DNA of 64,000 nt from Proteus hauseri ATCC 700826 (GCF_001654965.1 NZ_LXEV01000021.1:124001-188000); one strand, 5' to 3'; shown: positions 27,763 to 39,941, counted from the stretch's first letter. The notes: a model not told the origin generated them from the letters alone. Translations and numbers: made by a program.

Positions 27763-28026
27763 ATGATTGATGTTGAAAGTATTTATAAAAATGAAAGCGT
27801 AGAAGATGTGCTTCTATATTTTGCCCCAAAAACGACGTACCCAAGCATTGATCGTTGTTATGTGAGATATAAATTTGAAGTTGTTGAAAAAGCTATACTT
27901 ATAAAAACAATGGGTAAGCTTTTACAGGAAGGTAAATTAGCTAAAGATAATAAGGGGCTAACAATTAAAGGCCCTAATTGGAGAGAGCCAGATTTTGTTA
28001 CTCAAAAAAAATATGGCATTAAATAA
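27763..28026 (+). CDS. Small hypothetical protein (87 aa)
   Basis: Unrecognised acidic/basic mixed small protein beginning MIDVESIYKNESVEDVLLYF and containing APKTTYPSIDRC and LTIKGPNWREPDF. No signal or membrane segment. AGGA lies about nine bases before the ATG at 27763; an ATG at 27736 has no ribosome site. Size, solitary position and lack of a core counterpart are reminiscent of orphan immunity proteins of contact-dependent toxins, but this is a guess with no sequence proof. Confidence 0.6.
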   Translation: MIDVESIYKNESVEDVLLYFAPKTTYPSIDRCYVRYKFEVVEKAILIKTMGKLLQEGKLAKDNKGLTIKGPNWREPDFVTQKKYGIK

Positions 28027-28422
28027 CCATAAAACTCGTATTTTTGTGAATTTTTTATGACGAAGAGTTGTGAGCAATAAAATTATCTGAATTTAATGAG
28101 ATAAAACTATTTGAGCATATTGTAAAAATATTCCTAATATTCGATGCATTTTTGTTTGTATAGAAATGCTAGAGCATTCTCTATCTATAAGAAAAAAATA
28201 AGAGTAATAGAAATGTGCCCCTAGAATATTTGAGGGCATCTAGAATATTTGAGGGCATATAGCAGAGTGGGAATGTGAATGCGCGTTCATATTGATTTAT
28301 TTGTTATGGTTTGTCATATTCTAGCCTGTGTTGATATGTGAAAATAAAACCCGTAACTTGTAATTTATTGATATTTAATGTGAAGGTGTTTTTCATATCA
28401 TTATTTATGGAAAGGATAAAGC
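28027..28422. other. Intergenic region before emtA
   Basis: AT-rich, no reading frame of note. It holds the 19-bp tandem repeat at 28221-28258. The emtA ribosome site AAAGGA is at its end. Confidence 0.5.
28221..28258 (+). repeat. Perfect 19-bp tandem repeat, two copies
   Basis: Unit CTAGAATATTTGAGGGCAT at 28221-28239 and again at 28240-28258, directly adjacent. Confidence 0.9.
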
Positions 28423-29118
28423 GTGAAAAGAAAAATCGTAATTTCTCTGTGTATTTTACTTTTGACTGGTTGTGCTAATGACAATAAACAGTCCGTTCAA
28501 AATAGCTCAACACGATTTTTAAAGGCAAAACCCATTGAAAACCGGGTAAATAATGCGTCTATTTCTACGGCTCAATGGAAAGCAACACCATTTGATTCAC
28601 ATATTCAGCAAGCATCTGCTCGCTATGATGTTGATGAAACATTAATTAAAGCCATTATACAAGTTGAATCAAACTTTAGACCTGAAGTGATTAGTAAATC
28701 GAATGCTGTTGGATTAATGCAAATTAAAGCATCAACAGCAGGAAGAGATATTTATCAAAATAGAGGCAAATCCGGTCAGCCAACAACAGCGCAGTTAAAA
28801 GACCCTGCCACTAATATTGATTTGGGTACGGCTTATATCCAATTACTGCGAGAGCGTCACCTTTCAGGTATTAATAACCCAGAAACGCTTTATTATGCAA
28901 CTATCCTTGCTTATGTGAATGGTGCTGGGGCGTTACTAAGAACATTTGATAATAATAGAGACAACGCAATAGCTAAGATTAATGCTATGAGTGCAGATGA
29001 TTTTTATCGTTATGTAGAAAAAAATCATCCAGCAGCTCAAGCACCTCGCTATTTAGCGAAAGTTAAAGCAGCGTATCACTCTACAGATAATTATTCTGGC
29101 AAATTAGCTGTAGATTGA
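28423..29118 (+). CDS. emtA: Membrane-bound lytic transglycosylase EmtA (MltE)
   Basis: Outer-membrane lipoprotein that cuts glycan strands endolytically. The lipobox is LLTGCAND (Cys17). The SLT domain (about 60-215) has the catalytic Glu in [10 protein letters not shown], then [13 protein letters not shown] and the [13 protein letters not shown] motif, all matching E. coli EmtA. GTG start at 28423 is supported by AAAGGA ten bases upstream and by the signal peptide. At 231 aa it is somewhat longer than E. coli EmtA because of a Ser/Asn-rich linker after the lipobox. The 3' end overlaps marC by 28 bp tail to tail. Confidence 0.93.
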   Translation: MKRKIVISLCILLLTGCANDNKQSVQNSSTRFLKAKPIENRVNNASISTAQWKATPFDSHIQQASARYDVDETLIKAIIQVESNFRPEVISKSNAVGLMQIKASTAGRDIYQNRGKSGQPTTAQLKDPATNIDLGTAYIQLLRERHLSGINNPETLYYATILAYVNGAGALLRTFDNNRDNAIAKINAMSADDFYRYVEKNHPAAQAPRYLAKVKAAYHSTDNYSGKLAVD

Positions 29119-29804
29119 ACTTGTTGTAATAAAGTAGGCAGATCAGCAATGATTTCTAAAACGCCATTAATTACAAATTGAACACCCATACAAATTAATA
29201 AAAATCCCATAACGCGGGAAATAGCATCGATACCACTATGGCCAAGGTATTTCATGATCTTTGTAGAGCCTCTTAGTGATAACCAAACGAGTAAGCTAAT
29301 TAAAAAGAAAGTGGTGATAGGGGCGACATATAATACCCAGTGTGCAAGATCTGTACGCGAAGGAATTGATGCGGCAGTACTAATGATCATTGCGATAGTA
29401 CCAGGCCCTGCTGTACTTGGCATTGCTAAGGGCACAAAAGAAATATTTGGTGCTTGTGGGTTTCTATGAGGATTTTTATCATCATCTATAGGGTCATCAA
29501 CATTCGGCGTATTTGGAAATAACATACTAAAGCCAATAAAAGCAACAATCATTCCGCCAGCAATACGAAGACCTGGAATAGAAATACCAAAAGTAGTCAT
29601 TATTACTCGACCAGCGTAGAACGCAATGGTCATAATAATGAAAATATAAACACATGCCATTAACGATTGCTGATTACGCTGTTCTTTGGTCATACTTCCT
29701 GAAAGACCAAGCCAAAGAGCAACTGTTGTTAATGGATTGGTTAAAGGAAGAAGTAAAATAAGACCAAGGCCAATAGCTTGAAAAAACTGGTAAACAGAGT
29801 GCAT
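29091..29804 (-). CDS. marC: MarC family inner membrane protein
   Basis: 237 aa with six hydrophobic segments. The [38 protein letters not shown] and [20 protein letters not shown] motifs are those of MarC. Function is unresolved; despite its name MarC is not an antibiotic efflux pump. ATG at 29804 matches the family N-terminus ([14 protein letters not shown]); the longer frame to 29867 adds an unlikely extension. Not next to a marRAB locus here. Converges on and overlaps emtA. Confidence 0.92.
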   Translation of the reverse strand: MHSVYQFFQAIGLGLILLLPLTNPLTTVALWLGLSGSMTKEQRNQQSLMACVYIFIIMTIAFYAGRVIMTTFGISIPGLRIAGGMIVAFIGFSMLFPNTPNVDDPIDDDKNPHRNPQAPNISFVPLAMPSTAGPGTIAMIISTAASIPSRTDLAHWVLYVAPITTFFLISLLVWLSLRGSTKIMKYLGHSGIDAISRVMGFLLICMGVQFVINGVLEIIADLPTLLQQVQSTANLPE

Positions 29805-29900
29805 GGAATATAAAAGCTCCCAATAATAGATAATTAAGGAATGATAATTATAACAAATTAAAGTCAATAAAAGTTACTTTGATGATAATAATCTTTGTAT

Positions 29901-30500
29901 TTATTTATATTTATTCATTAGCCACTCCAGGTGTATTTTAACTGCAGGCCAATCATAATCTGTAATACTGTATATACAGGTATCTCTGCGTTGTCCCCCT
30001 GTCGTTAATCGATGATTACGTAATATTCCATCAAGCTTTGCACCTAAGCGTTCTATCGCTTTTCGGCTCGTTTGATTTAATATATGAGTACGAAATTCAA
30101 CAGCAATACATTGTAAATATTCAAAAGCATAAGTGAGTAATAGATATTTAGCCTCAGTATTAATACCTGTTCTTTGAACTTTTTTTGCATACCATGTAGA
30201 TCCAATTTCTAAGCGGGGTGTCTGGTTATCTACATTCATAAATGTTGTTATTCCTATCACACTGTTATCTGCTGTAGAAATAATTGCAAATGGCAGCATT
30301 AATCCCTGCTCTTGTAACTGAATTTTATATTCAATATCTTGTTTTAATGTTGTGACTGATGGCACTGTGGTATACCAAAGCTCATCGGGTTTATCTTTTT
30401 CAATTAGCTCAAGTAATTCTGAGTAGTGCTCCATGTTTAATGGTACTAAACGGACCAGTTTTCCTTCTAATATTGTCCAATCAGTCATTTTTTTCATCAT
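29901..30500 (-). CDS. GNAT family N-acetyltransferase (RimJ/RimL-like)
   Basis: 199 aa. The start TLEGKLVRLVPL-type strand, AIISTADNSVIGITTF, and the C-terminal NQTSRKAIERLGAKLDGILR are the acceptor and acetyl-CoA regions of RimJ/RimL-type GNATs; the usual Q/R-x-x-G-x-G/A loop appears as VQRTGINTEAK. It could acetylate a protein N-terminus or a small amine; no substrate can be given. ATG at 30500 with AGAG upstream is preferred to a TTG at 30527. Single gene, divergent from csaA. Confidence 0.85.
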   Translation of the reverse strand: MMKKMTDWTILEGKLVRLVPLNMEHYSELLELIEKDKPDELWYTTVPSVTTLKQDIEYKIQLQEQGLMLPFAIISTADNSVIGITTFMNVDNQTPRLEIGSTWYAKKVQRTGINTEAKYLLLTYAFEYLQCIAVEFRTHILNQTSRKAIERLGAKLDGILRNHRLTTGGQRRDTCIYSITDYDWPAVKIHLEWLMNKYK

Positions 30501-30741
30501 GTATTCTCTTTGCTGTTGTAAGTTCAATTCTTATTGAACTGAGAATACTTTTTATACATAACAATTTTATGAATTGATATTGCTATTTGGGGATTAGATA
30601 AAAATATTTTGTATAAAAATAAAAATTACAGAGCAAAACTAGCGTGCATTTTTAGCAACAGATTATGACTATTTGGATACAGATGAATAACAGAGAAGCA
30701 TGATAATCTGTACCAATAAATTTAACAATTTGGTAGCGAAA

Positions 30742-31080
30742 ATGTCAGATACAATCGAATGGGATGATTTTTTACGAGTTGAAATGCGAGTTGGTACAAT
30801 TATTAGTGCTGAGATAAATAAAAAAGCGAATAAGCCGGCATATGTAATGGATGTTGATTTAGGTGAGCTTGGTATAAAGCGCTCTAGTGCTCAAATTACA
30901 GTAAACTATGCACCAGAAGAGTTAATTGGTCGTCGTATTTTATGCGTCTGTAATTTCCCAGTTAAACGTATTGCAGGCATAAAGTCTGAGGTGTTAATTA
31001 CCGGCGCACCTGATGCATCAGGTGCTATTGTACTGGCAGAGTTTAATTTGCCAGTACCTAATGGCTCTCGGTTAGCCTAA
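30742..31080 (+). CDS. csaA: CsaA-like tRNA-binding domain protein
   Basis: 112-aa OB-fold protein of the EMAP/CsaA type. DFLRVEMRVGTIISAE, IKRSSAQIT and NFPVKRIAGIKSEVLITG with terminal VPNGSR match CsaA better than the related E. coli YgjH. Family members bind tRNA as dimers and have been proposed to be secretion-related chaperones. The start at MSDTIEW fits the family length; the frame is open to 30700. No clear operon partner. Confidence 0.85.
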   Translation: MSDTIEWDDFLRVEMRVGTIISAEINKKANKPAYVMDVDLGELGIKRSSAQITVNYAPEELIGRRILCVCNFPVKRIAGIKSEVLITGAPDASGAIVLAEFNLPVPNGSRLA

Positions 31081-31177
31081 CTATTATTTGTATTTGCTCT
31101 TATCTTATATAGCGATTATTGGCTAAGATTTGCTATAGTGTAAGCTAAGTCGCAAGATTGATATGTAGGAGCGTCTT

Positions 31178-31867
31178 TTGCTATTGCCTGAATTACATTT
31201 TCGATGTTATACACAAGATACGGTGTCACATCAGCACGATAATATTTGGCAGATTATTTTTGGTCTATCTGGCTCGATGGAAGTAAATTTTAATCGAGAA
31301 GATTTTCTGATCTCACATCAGCAGTGTCTTATTATTCCGCCTACTGTAAATCATGCCTTTTCTGGCTGTATTGATAATAAAAATCTTATATTAGAGCTTC
31401 CTACTACATCACAATGGCAATTTAGTGAAAAAGGTGGGCAGTTTAGTTTATCTCCCGCAGCCATTGGATTATTAGACTGGTTACGCCAATATCCTCAAGC
31501 ACCAGAGCAATATCCAACAATAACACGTTTATTATTAGCTCAAATGAAGCCCCAAAAAAGTTGGCAAGATCATCTAGATTTATGGTTAGAAAATAAATTG
31601 CATATGCCATTAACTACAAAAGATATTGCTATCACATTTAATATTTCAGTGAGTACTTTGCAACGAAGAATGAAATCTGAATTAGATGTATCAGTAATGC
31701 AGTATGTGACGCAAAAACGATTAATTAAAGCTGCAGAATTATTAAGGCACACGCCTTGTAATATTGAGAATATAGCTTTAGCTGTGGGGTATGAATCTCA
31801 TTCTGCATTTAGCCAAGCGTTCCGACAGTATTTTAGTAAAAGTCCTAATGAATATCGAGGGTTATAA
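31178..31867 (+). CDS. AraC family transcriptional regulator
   Basis: 229 aa. N-terminal cupin-like sensor (about 10-95: HQHDNIWQIIFGLSGSM, IIPPTVNHAFSG) and C-terminal double helix-turn-helix (about 130-228, ending in the AraC signature with IALAVGYESHSAFSQAFRQYF). TTG start with AGGAG six bases upstream. The effector and target are unknown. Converges with the PACE gene, so does not share its promoter, but may be related to csaA just upstream. Confidence 0.88.
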   Translation: MLLPELHFRCYTQDTVSHQHDNIWQIIFGLSGSMEVNFNREDFLISHQQCLIIPPTVNHAFSGCIDNKNLILELPTTSQWQFSEKGGQFSLSPAAIGLLDWLRQYPQAPEQYPTITRLLLAQMKPQKSWQDHLDLWLENKLHMPLTTKDIAITFNISVSTLQRRMKSELDVSVMQYVTQKRLIKAAELLRHTPCNIENIALAVGYESHSAFSQAFRQYFSKSPNEYRGL

Positions 31868-31925
31868 CGTTAATAGTTATAATAAAATTATAGCAATTTA
31901 ATCTTTAAGGTAGGCTAAAAAGTAT

Positions 31926-32354
31926 TTAGCTTGTTGTATATATTCTTGGAAAGAACTTATCAAATACTAATGTAAACATATAGGTATAGATAAAAAAGAA
32001 CACTAAAATAGTTAATTCCATCCCCATCGCTTTTATAAAATCTACATTGTACCACCACATATAGAGTGGAATTGTGAAGAGAAATAATCCTAATTCAAAA
32101 CTAACAGCATGTATAAGGCGTGTGAGCACATTTCGTTTTTGAATTTTTAGCTTAAATTCCACAAATTCAAATAATGAATTGAAAAAGTAATTCCAAATAA
32201 GTGCAATAACAGAGACGGCAATGGCAACGGGTAGTGAATTGTGAGATTGGCTTTGGCTAAGAATTGCCAGCAACAGGGCGCTTAATAAAATAGCAATAGA
32301 TTCAAAAGTGATTGCATAAACAAGTTTTCGAGGGCGAGGTTTGAGATAAAACAC
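31926..32354 (-). CDS. PACE family multidrug efflux protein (AceI-like)
   Basis: Four membrane segments arranged as two bacterial transmembrane pairs: RKLVYAITFESIAILLSALL...IWNYFFNSLFE and RLIHAVSFELGLFLFTIPLY...YMFTLVFDKFFP. The membrane Glu in each FE motif and the WNYxxN motif are PACE hallmarks (AceI exports chlorhexidine and polyamines). GTG at 32354 with AAAGG eight bases upstream gives 142 aa, the family size; the frame is open to ATG 32456 (176 aa), which would add an unusual N-terminal extension. Isolated gene. Confidence 0.82.
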   Translation of the reverse strand: MFYLKPRPRKLVYAITFESIAILLSALLLAILSQSQSHNSLPVAIAVSVIALIWNYFFNSLFEFVEFKLKIQKRNVLTRLIHAVSFELGLFLFTIPLYMWWYNVDFIKAMGMELTILVFFFIYTYMFTLVFDKFFPRIYTTS

Positions 32355-32456
32355 ACTATATACCTTTATTTTTAACTGGACCGCCCCAGTGAATATTGTT
32401 TTAAAGCCACGGTTTCCGCTTAATACAATAATAATAAAATCAATAATAGATTGCAA

Positions 32457-32950
32457 AATTACTCATTTATAAAATTTATTTTTAATAAAAAGAATAATTT
32501 TTATAAATTAATTATTCTTTTTTGAAATTTTTTTGTCACTCTTGGATTTTTTAGATGCAACTAAATTAATAACTTAATTTTTCTTAGAATGAAAAGAGTC
32601 TGCAATTACACAGGAATGGGGATCTTCAAAGACTGTTGAAACTAAATCTTTTTTTGTTTCATTCTTGCTGATAAACCTATTTTTATGTGTTTTTCAGAAG
32701 GGGTTCTTTTTTATAAGTTTTCAAGAAATTTTCACTGTATAAAAACACAGCTTAAGGTGCTAAAGAGATAAAAAAGAGCTTTAAATGTTATAAAGTACTC
32801 AGCTATATCTTTACTTTGTATCACTTAAATAAATGTAGACAGATAAATGTATAAATCCTTATGGTCTGTGATAATATTCACACTGAGTTGCGATAAGGCT
32901 CGGTTATGTTATGGGTATTTACTTAGTAAATAGAGAGGCATAATTGTGTA
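32457..32950. other. Intergenic region with the thrS promoter
   Basis: AT-rich and without a credible gene. Short palindromic fragments are present but I see no defined terminator or known RNA. It should contain the promoter of the thrS-infC-rpmI-rplT unit. Confidence 0.4.
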
Positions 32951-32952
32951 CA

Positions 32953-33040
32953 TACCTCGCGAGGTAAAGTGAGAAGTTATCGTAACGTACTGAAAATTTA
33001 TAAAATAAAAAGCTTGCAAGTGATCTTGCGTATGGGTCAC
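32953..33040 (+). promoter_or_regulatory. thrS leader hairpins resembling the ThrRS operator
   Basis: Two stems precede thrS. TACCTCGCGAGGTA (32953-32966) is a perfect palindrome. GTGATC/GGTCAC (33020-33025 with 33035-33040) closes a nine-base loop TTGCGTATG that contains CGT, the tRNA-Thr anticodon sequence. E. coli ThrRS represses its own translation by binding two such tRNA-like domains in the mRNA leader; position (about 20-110 bases before the ATG) and the anticodon-like loop fit. Confidence 0.7.
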
Positions 33041-33061
33041 CACTGTAATTAAGGATTTTAA

Positions 33062-34990
33062 ATGCCAATTATTACTCTTCCTGATGGAAGCCAACGTCAA
33101 TTTGAAAATGCAGTATCTGTCATGGATGTTGCTGCAGATATCGGCCCCGGTCTCGCAAAAGCCTGTATTGCAGGTCGTATTAATGGTGAGTTGGTGGATG
33201 CCTGTGAATTAATCGAAAACGATGCCAATCTAGCAATTATTACCGCCAAAGATGATGAAGGTCTTGAGATTATTCGTCACTCTTGTGCCCACTTATTGGG
33301 ACATGCAATTAAACAACTTTGGCCTCAAACCAAAATGGCGATTGGTCCTGTTATCGAAAACGGCTTCTACTATGACGTCGATTTAGACCGCTCTTTGACG
33401 CAGGAAGACTTAGAAACTCTAGAAAAACGTATGCTAGAGTTGGCGAAAACAGATTATGACGTTATTAAAAAACGCGTAAGCTGGCGCGAAGCCCGCGACA
33501 CTTTTGTTGCGCGAGGCGAAGATTATAAAGTGGCTATTCTTGACGAAAATATCAGTCAAGACTCGCAGCCAGGACTTTATCATCACCAAGAATATGTTGA
33601 TATGTGCCGTGGTCCTCATGTACCAAACATGCGTTTCTGTCATAATTTTAAATTACAGAAAATTTCTGGCGCATACTGGCGTGGTAATAGCGATAACAAA
33701 ATGCTACAGCGCATTTATGGTACCGCTTGGGCTGATAAGAAACAGTTAAAAGCCTATTTGCAACGTTTGGAAGAAGCAGCAAAACGCGACCACCGTAAAA
33801 TTGGTAAACAGCTTGATTTGTATCATATGCAAGAAGAAGCGCCGGGTATGGCATTCTGGCATAATGATGGCTGGACAATTTTCCGTGAGTTAGAAACATT
33901 TGTGCGTTGTAAATTAAAAGAATATGATTATCAGGAAGTAAAAGGTCCATTTATGATGGATCGCGTTCTTTGGGAAAAAACAGGTCACTGGGAAAACTAC
34001 AAAGAACATATGTTTACAACGTCTTCAGAAAATCGTGAATATTGCATCAAACCAATGAATTGCCCGGGCCATGTACAAATATTTAAACAAGGCCTGCGTT
34101 CTTACCGTGATTTGCCATTACGTATGGCTGAATTTGGTAGTTGTCATCGTAATGAACCATCAGGTGCATTGCACGGTTTAATGCGTGTTCGTGGCTTTAC
34201 ACAAGACGATGCACACATCTTCTGCACAGAAGAACAAATATTAAGTGAAGTAAATGACTGCATCAAATTGATTTATGATGTATATTCTACTTTCGGATTT
34301 GAAAAAATCGTTGTTAAGCTGTCAACTCGCCCAGAAAAACGCATCGGTGAAGATGCTTTATGGGATGTCGCAGAAGCAGACTTAGCAAAAGCGCTGACTG
34401 ATAATAATATTGAATTTGAATATCAGCCAGGCGAAGGGGCGTTTTATGGCCCTAAAATTGAATTTACACTTTACGACTGTTTAGATCGTGCGTGGCAGTG
34501 TGGTACAGTACAGCTGGACTTCTCACTCCCAGGTCGATTAAATGCATCTTACGTTGCTGAAAATAATGAGCGTAAAGTACCTGTAATGCTTCACCGAGCG
34601 GTATTAGGTTCGTTAGAACGTTTTATTGGTATTCTGACAGAAGAATACGCAGGGTTCTTCCCGACTTGGTTAGCACCACAGCAGGTTGTCGTGATGAACA
34701 TTACGGATGGACAGGCTGATTATGTACAAAAACTCGTCAAAGAATTGCAAGATGCCGGAATTCGTGCAAAAGCAGACTTGAGAAATGAGAAGATTGGCTT
34801 TAAAATTCGTGAACATACTTTACGTCGTGTTCCGTACATGCTTGTTTGCGGTGATAAAGAAGTCGAATCAGGCAAAGTAGCGGTTCGTACTCGCCGAGGA
34901 AAAGACCTTGGCAGTGTCGACGTTAACGAATTTAAAGAAAAGCTTCTGCAAGAAATTAGAAGCAGAAGTCTTCATCAGTTGGAGGAATAA
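33062..34990 (+). CDS. thrS: Threonyl-tRNA synthetase
   Basis: Class II synthetase charging tRNA-Thr, 642 aa as in E. coli. TGS domain at 1-61, editing domain (about 62-224) with [16 protein letters not shown], catalytic core (about 240-535) with the zinc-site Cys in [12 protein letters not shown], motif 2 [11 protein letters not shown] and motif 3 [12 protein letters not shown], then the anticodon domain. AAGGA lies six bases before the ATG. Autoregulation is likely through the leader hairpins. First gene of the thrS-infC-rpmI-rplT unit; its end carries GGAGG used by infC. Confidence 0.98.
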   Translation: MPIITLPDGSQRQFENAVSVMDVAADIGPGLAKACIAGRINGELVDACELIENDANLAIITAKDDEGLEIIRHSCAHLLGHAIKQLWPQTKMAIGPVIENGFYYDVDLDRSLTQEDLETLEKRMLELAKTDYDVIKKRVSWREARDTFVARGEDYKVAILDENISQDSQPGLYHHQEYVDMCRGPHVPNMRFCHNFKLQKISGAYWRGNSDNKMLQRIYGTAWADKKQLKAYLQRLEEAAKRDHRKIGKQLDLYHMQEEAPGMAFWHNDGWTIFRELETFVRCKLKEYDYQEVKGPFMMDRVLWEKTGHWENYKEHMFTTSSENREYCIKPMNCPGHVQIFKQGLRSYRDLPLRMAEFGSCHRNEPSGALHGLMRVRGFTQDDAHIFCTEEQILSEVNDCIKLIYDVYSTFGFEKIVVKLSTRPEKRIGEDALWDVAEADLAKALTDNNIEFEYQPGEGAFYGPKIEFTLYDCLDRAWQCGTVQLDFSLPGRLNASYVAENNERKVPVMLHRAVLGSLERFIGILTEEYAGFFPTWLAPQQVVVMNITDGQADYVQKLVKELQDAGIRAKADLRNEKIGFKIREHTLRRVPYMLVCGDKEVESGKVAVRTRRGKDLGSVDVNEFKEKLLQEIRSRSLHQLEE

Positions 34991-34993
34991 GGT

Positions 34994-35533
34994 ATTAAAG
35001 GCGGAAAAAGAATTCAATCAACGCGTCAGAATCGTATCAACAGTGAGATTCGCGCTCATGAAGTTCGTTTAACAGGTTTAGATGGCGAACAGATTGGTGT
35101 TGTTAGTCTGAAAGAGGCTCTTGAGAAAGCCGAGGAAGCAGGTGCTGATTTAGTAGAAATTAGTCCTAATGCCGAGCCGCCGGTTTGTCGTATTATGGAC
35201 TACGGCAAATTCCTCTATGAGAAAAGTAAGACTCTCAAAGAACAGAAAAAGAAACAAAAAGTTATTCAGGTCAAGGAAGTTAAATTCCGTCCTGGTACAG
35301 ATGAAGGCGACTATCAGGTCAAACTACGCAACCTGATTCGTTTTCTTGAAGATGGCGATAAAGCTAAAGTAACACTACGTTTTCGTGGTCGTGAAATGGC
35401 GCACCAACAAATCGGTATGGAAGTGCTTAACCGTATCCGTCAAGATTTGGATGAACTGGCAACTGTTGAATCTTTCCCTAATAAGATTGAAGGTCGTCAG
35501 ATGATCATGGTGCTCGCACCGAAGAAGAAATAG
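34994..35533 (+). CDS. infC: Translation initiation factor IF-3 (ATT start)
   Basis: 179 aa with [10 protein letters not shown] at the N-terminus, the N-domain, a Lys-rich linker (about 75-90) and C-domain ([30 protein letters not shown]). IF-3 binds the 30S subunit and rejects wrong initiation codons. The true start is the rare ATT at 34994, three bases after the thrS stop and just after GGAGG. An ATT/AUU start lets IF-3 repress its own synthesis, as established in E. coli. Searching only for ATG would truncate the protein to the in-frame MDYGKF at 35195. Confidence 0.97.
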   Translation: MKGGKRIQSTRQNRINSEIRAHEVRLTGLDGEQIGVVSLKEALEKAEEAGADLVEISPNAEPPVCRIMDYGKFLYEKSKTLKEQKKKQKVIQVKEVKFRPGTDEGDYQVKLRNLIRFLEDGDKAKVTLRFRGREMAHQQIGMEVLNRIRQDLDELATVESFPNKIEGRQMIMVLAPKKK

Positions 35534-35588
35534 TCGGGCAACTCAAGTAATAGCGCCAACTCTTCGGAGTTGGTAGTTATTCGCCTAA

Positions 35589-35825
<237 letters not shown>

Positions 35826-35857
35826 GTATCATTTTTTAACAGAATTCAAGACATTAG

Positions 35858-36223
<366 letters not shown>

Positions 36224-36238
36224 TGAGTCAGTAAGTAG

Positions 36239-36266
36239 AAGAGGGAGTTTTCTCCCTCTTTTATTT
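36239..36266 (+). terminator. Terminator after rplT
   Basis: AAGAGGGAG/CTCCCTCTT arms, tetraloop TTTT, then TTATTTT. Confidence 0.9.
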
Positions 36267-36328
36267 TGTTTGAATTTATGGCTTAATGATATAAATTCAA
36301 TAAGTTAATACTCGACGAGATACAAATA

Positions 36329-36376
36329 ATGTTAAGTTTTGCTTTTTTTCGCTTCTTTTTTTACTTTAGCGCCTGA
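36329..36376 (+). CDS. pheM: pheST leader peptide PheM
   Basis: Fifteen-residue peptide MLSFAFFRFFFYFSA with seven Phe, ending just before the attenuator. E. coli PheM also has the RFFFYFS run. Ribosome stalling at the Phe codons when charged tRNA-Phe is scarce should prevent the terminator and raise pheST expression. The peptide is much too short for ordinary gene calling. Confidence 0.92.
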   Translation: MLSFAFFRFFFYFSA

Positions 36377-36422
36377 TTTAGGGGGCTTTGCGCGTAAGAA
36401 AAGAAACGAAAAGTAGCGCCTG

Positions 36423-36447
36423 AAGCCTCCAATATGGAGGCTTTTTT
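36423..36447 (+). terminator. pheST attenuator terminator
   Basis: AAGCCTCC/GGAGGCTT arms, AATAT loop, T6. It lies 47 bases after the pheM stop and 105 bases before pheS. Upstream TAGCGCCTGA elements repeated at 36367 and 36412 could form the competing antiterminator pairing. Confidence 0.9.
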
Positions 36448-36512
36448 GTTTTCAACTCTCATATTGAGAGAGAAACCAAAAAGGGCAATTTTTTAATCGT
36501 CATCATTGATAA

Positions 36513-37535
<1,023 letters not shown>

Positions 37536-37549
37536 GGTGGGATTATCTC

Positions 37550-39937
37550 ATGAAATTCAGTGAACTTTGGTTACGTGAGTGGGTAAACCCAGCGATTACT
37601 AGCGAAGAACTTTCTGAACAGCTGACAATGGCGGGTTTAGAAGTTGATGGCGTAGAAAAAGTTGCCGGTGATTTCCACGGTGTTTATGTGGGGGAAGTTG
37701 TTGAGTGCGGACAACACCCTAATGCTGATAAACTGCGGGTGACAAAAGTCAACGTCGGCGGTGATAGATTATTAGATATCGTTTGTGGTGCACCTAATTG
37801 CCGTTTAGGTTTAAAAGTTGCTGTCGCAACTGTTGGCGCTGTATTACCTGGCGATTTCAAAATTAAGGCAGCCAAATTACGTGGTGAACCATCAGAAGGC
37901 ATGTTGTGTTCATTTTCTGAATTAGCTATTTCAGAAAGCCATGACGGTATTATTGAATTGCCTGCTGATGCGCCTATTGGCATGGATATTCGTGAATACT
38001 TAAAACTTAATGATAATGCAATTGAAATTAGCATCACACCTAACCGTGCTGATTGCTTAAGTATTATGGGTGTTGCTCGTGATATCGCAGTTGTCAATAA
38101 AATGGAGTGTCAAGTGCCAGATATGGCACCAGTAGAAGCGACCTCTGTGGCAACATTCCCAGTCCGAGTTGAAGCGCCACAAGCATGTCCTCGTTATTTA
38201 GGTCGTGTTTTCACTAATATGAATGTGAAGGCCAAAACACCTTTATGGATGCAAGAAAAACTGCGCCGTGGTGGGATCCGTTCTATTGATCCAATTGTTG
38301 ATATTACCAATCTGATTTTATTGGAAATGGGGCAGCCTCTACATGCGTTTGATCTTGATCGTATTGAGGGAGCTGTTGTTGTCCGTATGGGTAAAGATGG
38401 TGAGAAACTGACTTTACTTGATGGCAATGAAATTACATTAAAAGACGATGTATTAGTTATTGCTGATGAAAAACAAGCTTTAGGAATGGCGGGTATTTTT
38501 GGTGGTGAATCTTCAGGTGTGAATGCGGAAACCAAAAATGTCTTCTTAGAGTGTGCATTCTTCTCTCCATTATCAATCACAGGTCGCGCCCGCCGTTATG
38601 GCTTACATACCGATGCATCTCATCGTTATGAGCGTGGCGTTGATTCAGCGCTTCAATATAAAGCAATAGAACGTGCGACTAAACTTTTATTAGAAGTGTG
38701 TGGTGGTGAAGTTGGTAAAGTGATTGATGTCACAAATGAAGAATTTTTACCCAATATTGCTCCAGTTAAATTAACTCGTGCAAAACTAGACCGCTTATTA
38801 GGTCATAAAATTGATGATGCACAAGTTCTCGATTCATTAACTCGATTAGGTTTTGGTGTTACTGTCGAGAATGATGGTTGGTTAGCAACCGTGCCAACAT
38901 GGCGCTTTGATGTGCAAATCGAAGAAGATTTGATTGAAGAAGTTGCCCGTATTTACGGTTATAACAATATTCCTGATGTACCACTACGCGCTGATTTAAT
39001 TATGACCAATCATCGTGAAGCGAACTTGCCATTAAAACGTGTAAAAACGATGCTGGTAGATAATGGATTTCAAGAAGCGATTACTTATAGCTTTGTTGAT
39101 CCTAAGGTACAAAGTTTATTGCATCCTAACGAAGAAGCGTTAATTTTACCTAATCCAATATCATCAGATATGTCTGCAATGAGATTGTCATTATTGACAG
39201 GATTATTAACAACTGTGGTTTACAATCAGAACCGACAACAAACCAGAGTTAGGTTATTTGAAGCAGGTCTGCGTTTTGTTCCTGATAATCAAGCAGAATA
39301 TGGAATACGTCAGGAACTTATGCTTGCTGGTGTGATTGCGGGCAACCGTTATGAAGAACATTGGTCTTTAGATAAGCAAACTGTTGATTTCTTTGATTTG
39401 AAAGGTAATATTGAATCGATTCTGGAATTGACAGGCCAGTTAGATGAAATTACATTTAAATCAGCCGAGCATCCAGCCCTTCATCCGGGACAAAGTGCTG
39501 GGATTTATCTGAGAAATGAATATATTGGCTGTATTGGTGTTGTTCATCCAGAGCTTGAACGTAAACTTGATTTAAACGGCCGCACGGTTGTATTTGAAGT
39601 ACGTTGGGACGCTATTGCAAACCGCAATTTACCGCAAGCAAAAGCTGTTTCACGTTTCCCTTCAAATCGTAGAGATATTGCTGTAGTTGTTCCGAATGAT
39701 GTAGCTGCAGAGGATATTTTAGCCGAATGTAAGAAAGTTGGCGGAAATCAAATAGTTGGCATAAACTTATTTGATGTGTATTGTGGTAAAGGAGTAGCAG
39801 AGGGTTATAAAAGCCTCGCTATTAGCTTAATCTTGCAGGATATCGAGCATACTCTGGAAGAAGATGAGATTGCTGCAACAGTCAATACCTGTGTAGCAGC
39901 ATTGAAACAGCGATTCCAAGCATCCTTGAGGGACTAG
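37550..39937 (+). CDS. pheT: Phenylalanyl-tRNA synthetase beta subunit
   Basis: 795 aa. It contains the EMAP-like tRNA-binding domain (about 40-150, [21 protein letters not shown]), the B3/B4 editing domain, B5 domain, catalytic-like core and C-terminal anticodon-recognition domain (about 700-795). Provides tRNA binding and editing of Tyr-tRNA-Phe. Followed at four bp by ihfA, as in E. coli. Confidence 0.98.
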   Translation: MKFSELWLREWVNPAITSEELSEQLTMAGLEVDGVEKVAGDFHGVYVGEVVECGQHPNADKLRVTKVNVGGDRLLDIVCGAPNCRLGLKVAVATVGAVLPGDFKIKAAKLRGEPSEGMLCSFSELAISESHDGIIELPADAPIGMDIREYLKLNDNAIEISITPNRADCLSIMGVARDIAVVNKMECQVPDMAPVEATSVATFPVRVEAPQACPRYLGRVFTNMNVKAKTPLWMQEKLRRGGIRSIDPIVDITNLILLEMGQPLHAFDLDRIEGAVVVRMGKDGEKLTLLDGNEITLKDDVLVIADEKQALGMAGIFGGESSGVNAETKNVFLECAFFSPLSITGRARRYGLHTDASHRYERGVDSALQYKAIERATKLLLEVCGGEVGKVIDVTNEEFLPNIAPVKLTRAKLDRLLGHKIDDAQVLDSLTRLGFGVTVENDGWLATVPTWRFDVQIEEDLIEEVARIYGYNNIPDVPLRADLIMTNHREANLPLKRVKTMLVDNGFQEAITYSFVDPKVQSLLHPNEEALILPNPISSDMSAMRLSLLTGLLTTVVYNQNRQQTRVRLFEAGLRFVPDNQAEYGIRQELMLAGVIAGNRYEEHWSLDKQTVDFFDLKGNIESILELTGQLDEITFKSAEHPALHPGQSAGIYLRNEYIGCIGVVHPELERKLDLNGRTVVFEVRWDAIANRNLPQAKAVSRFPSNRRDIAVVVPNDVAAEDILAECKKVGGNQIVGINLFDVYCGKGVAEGYKSLAISLILQDIEHTLEEDEIAATVNTCVAALKQRFQASLRD

Positions 39938-39941
39938 ACCT

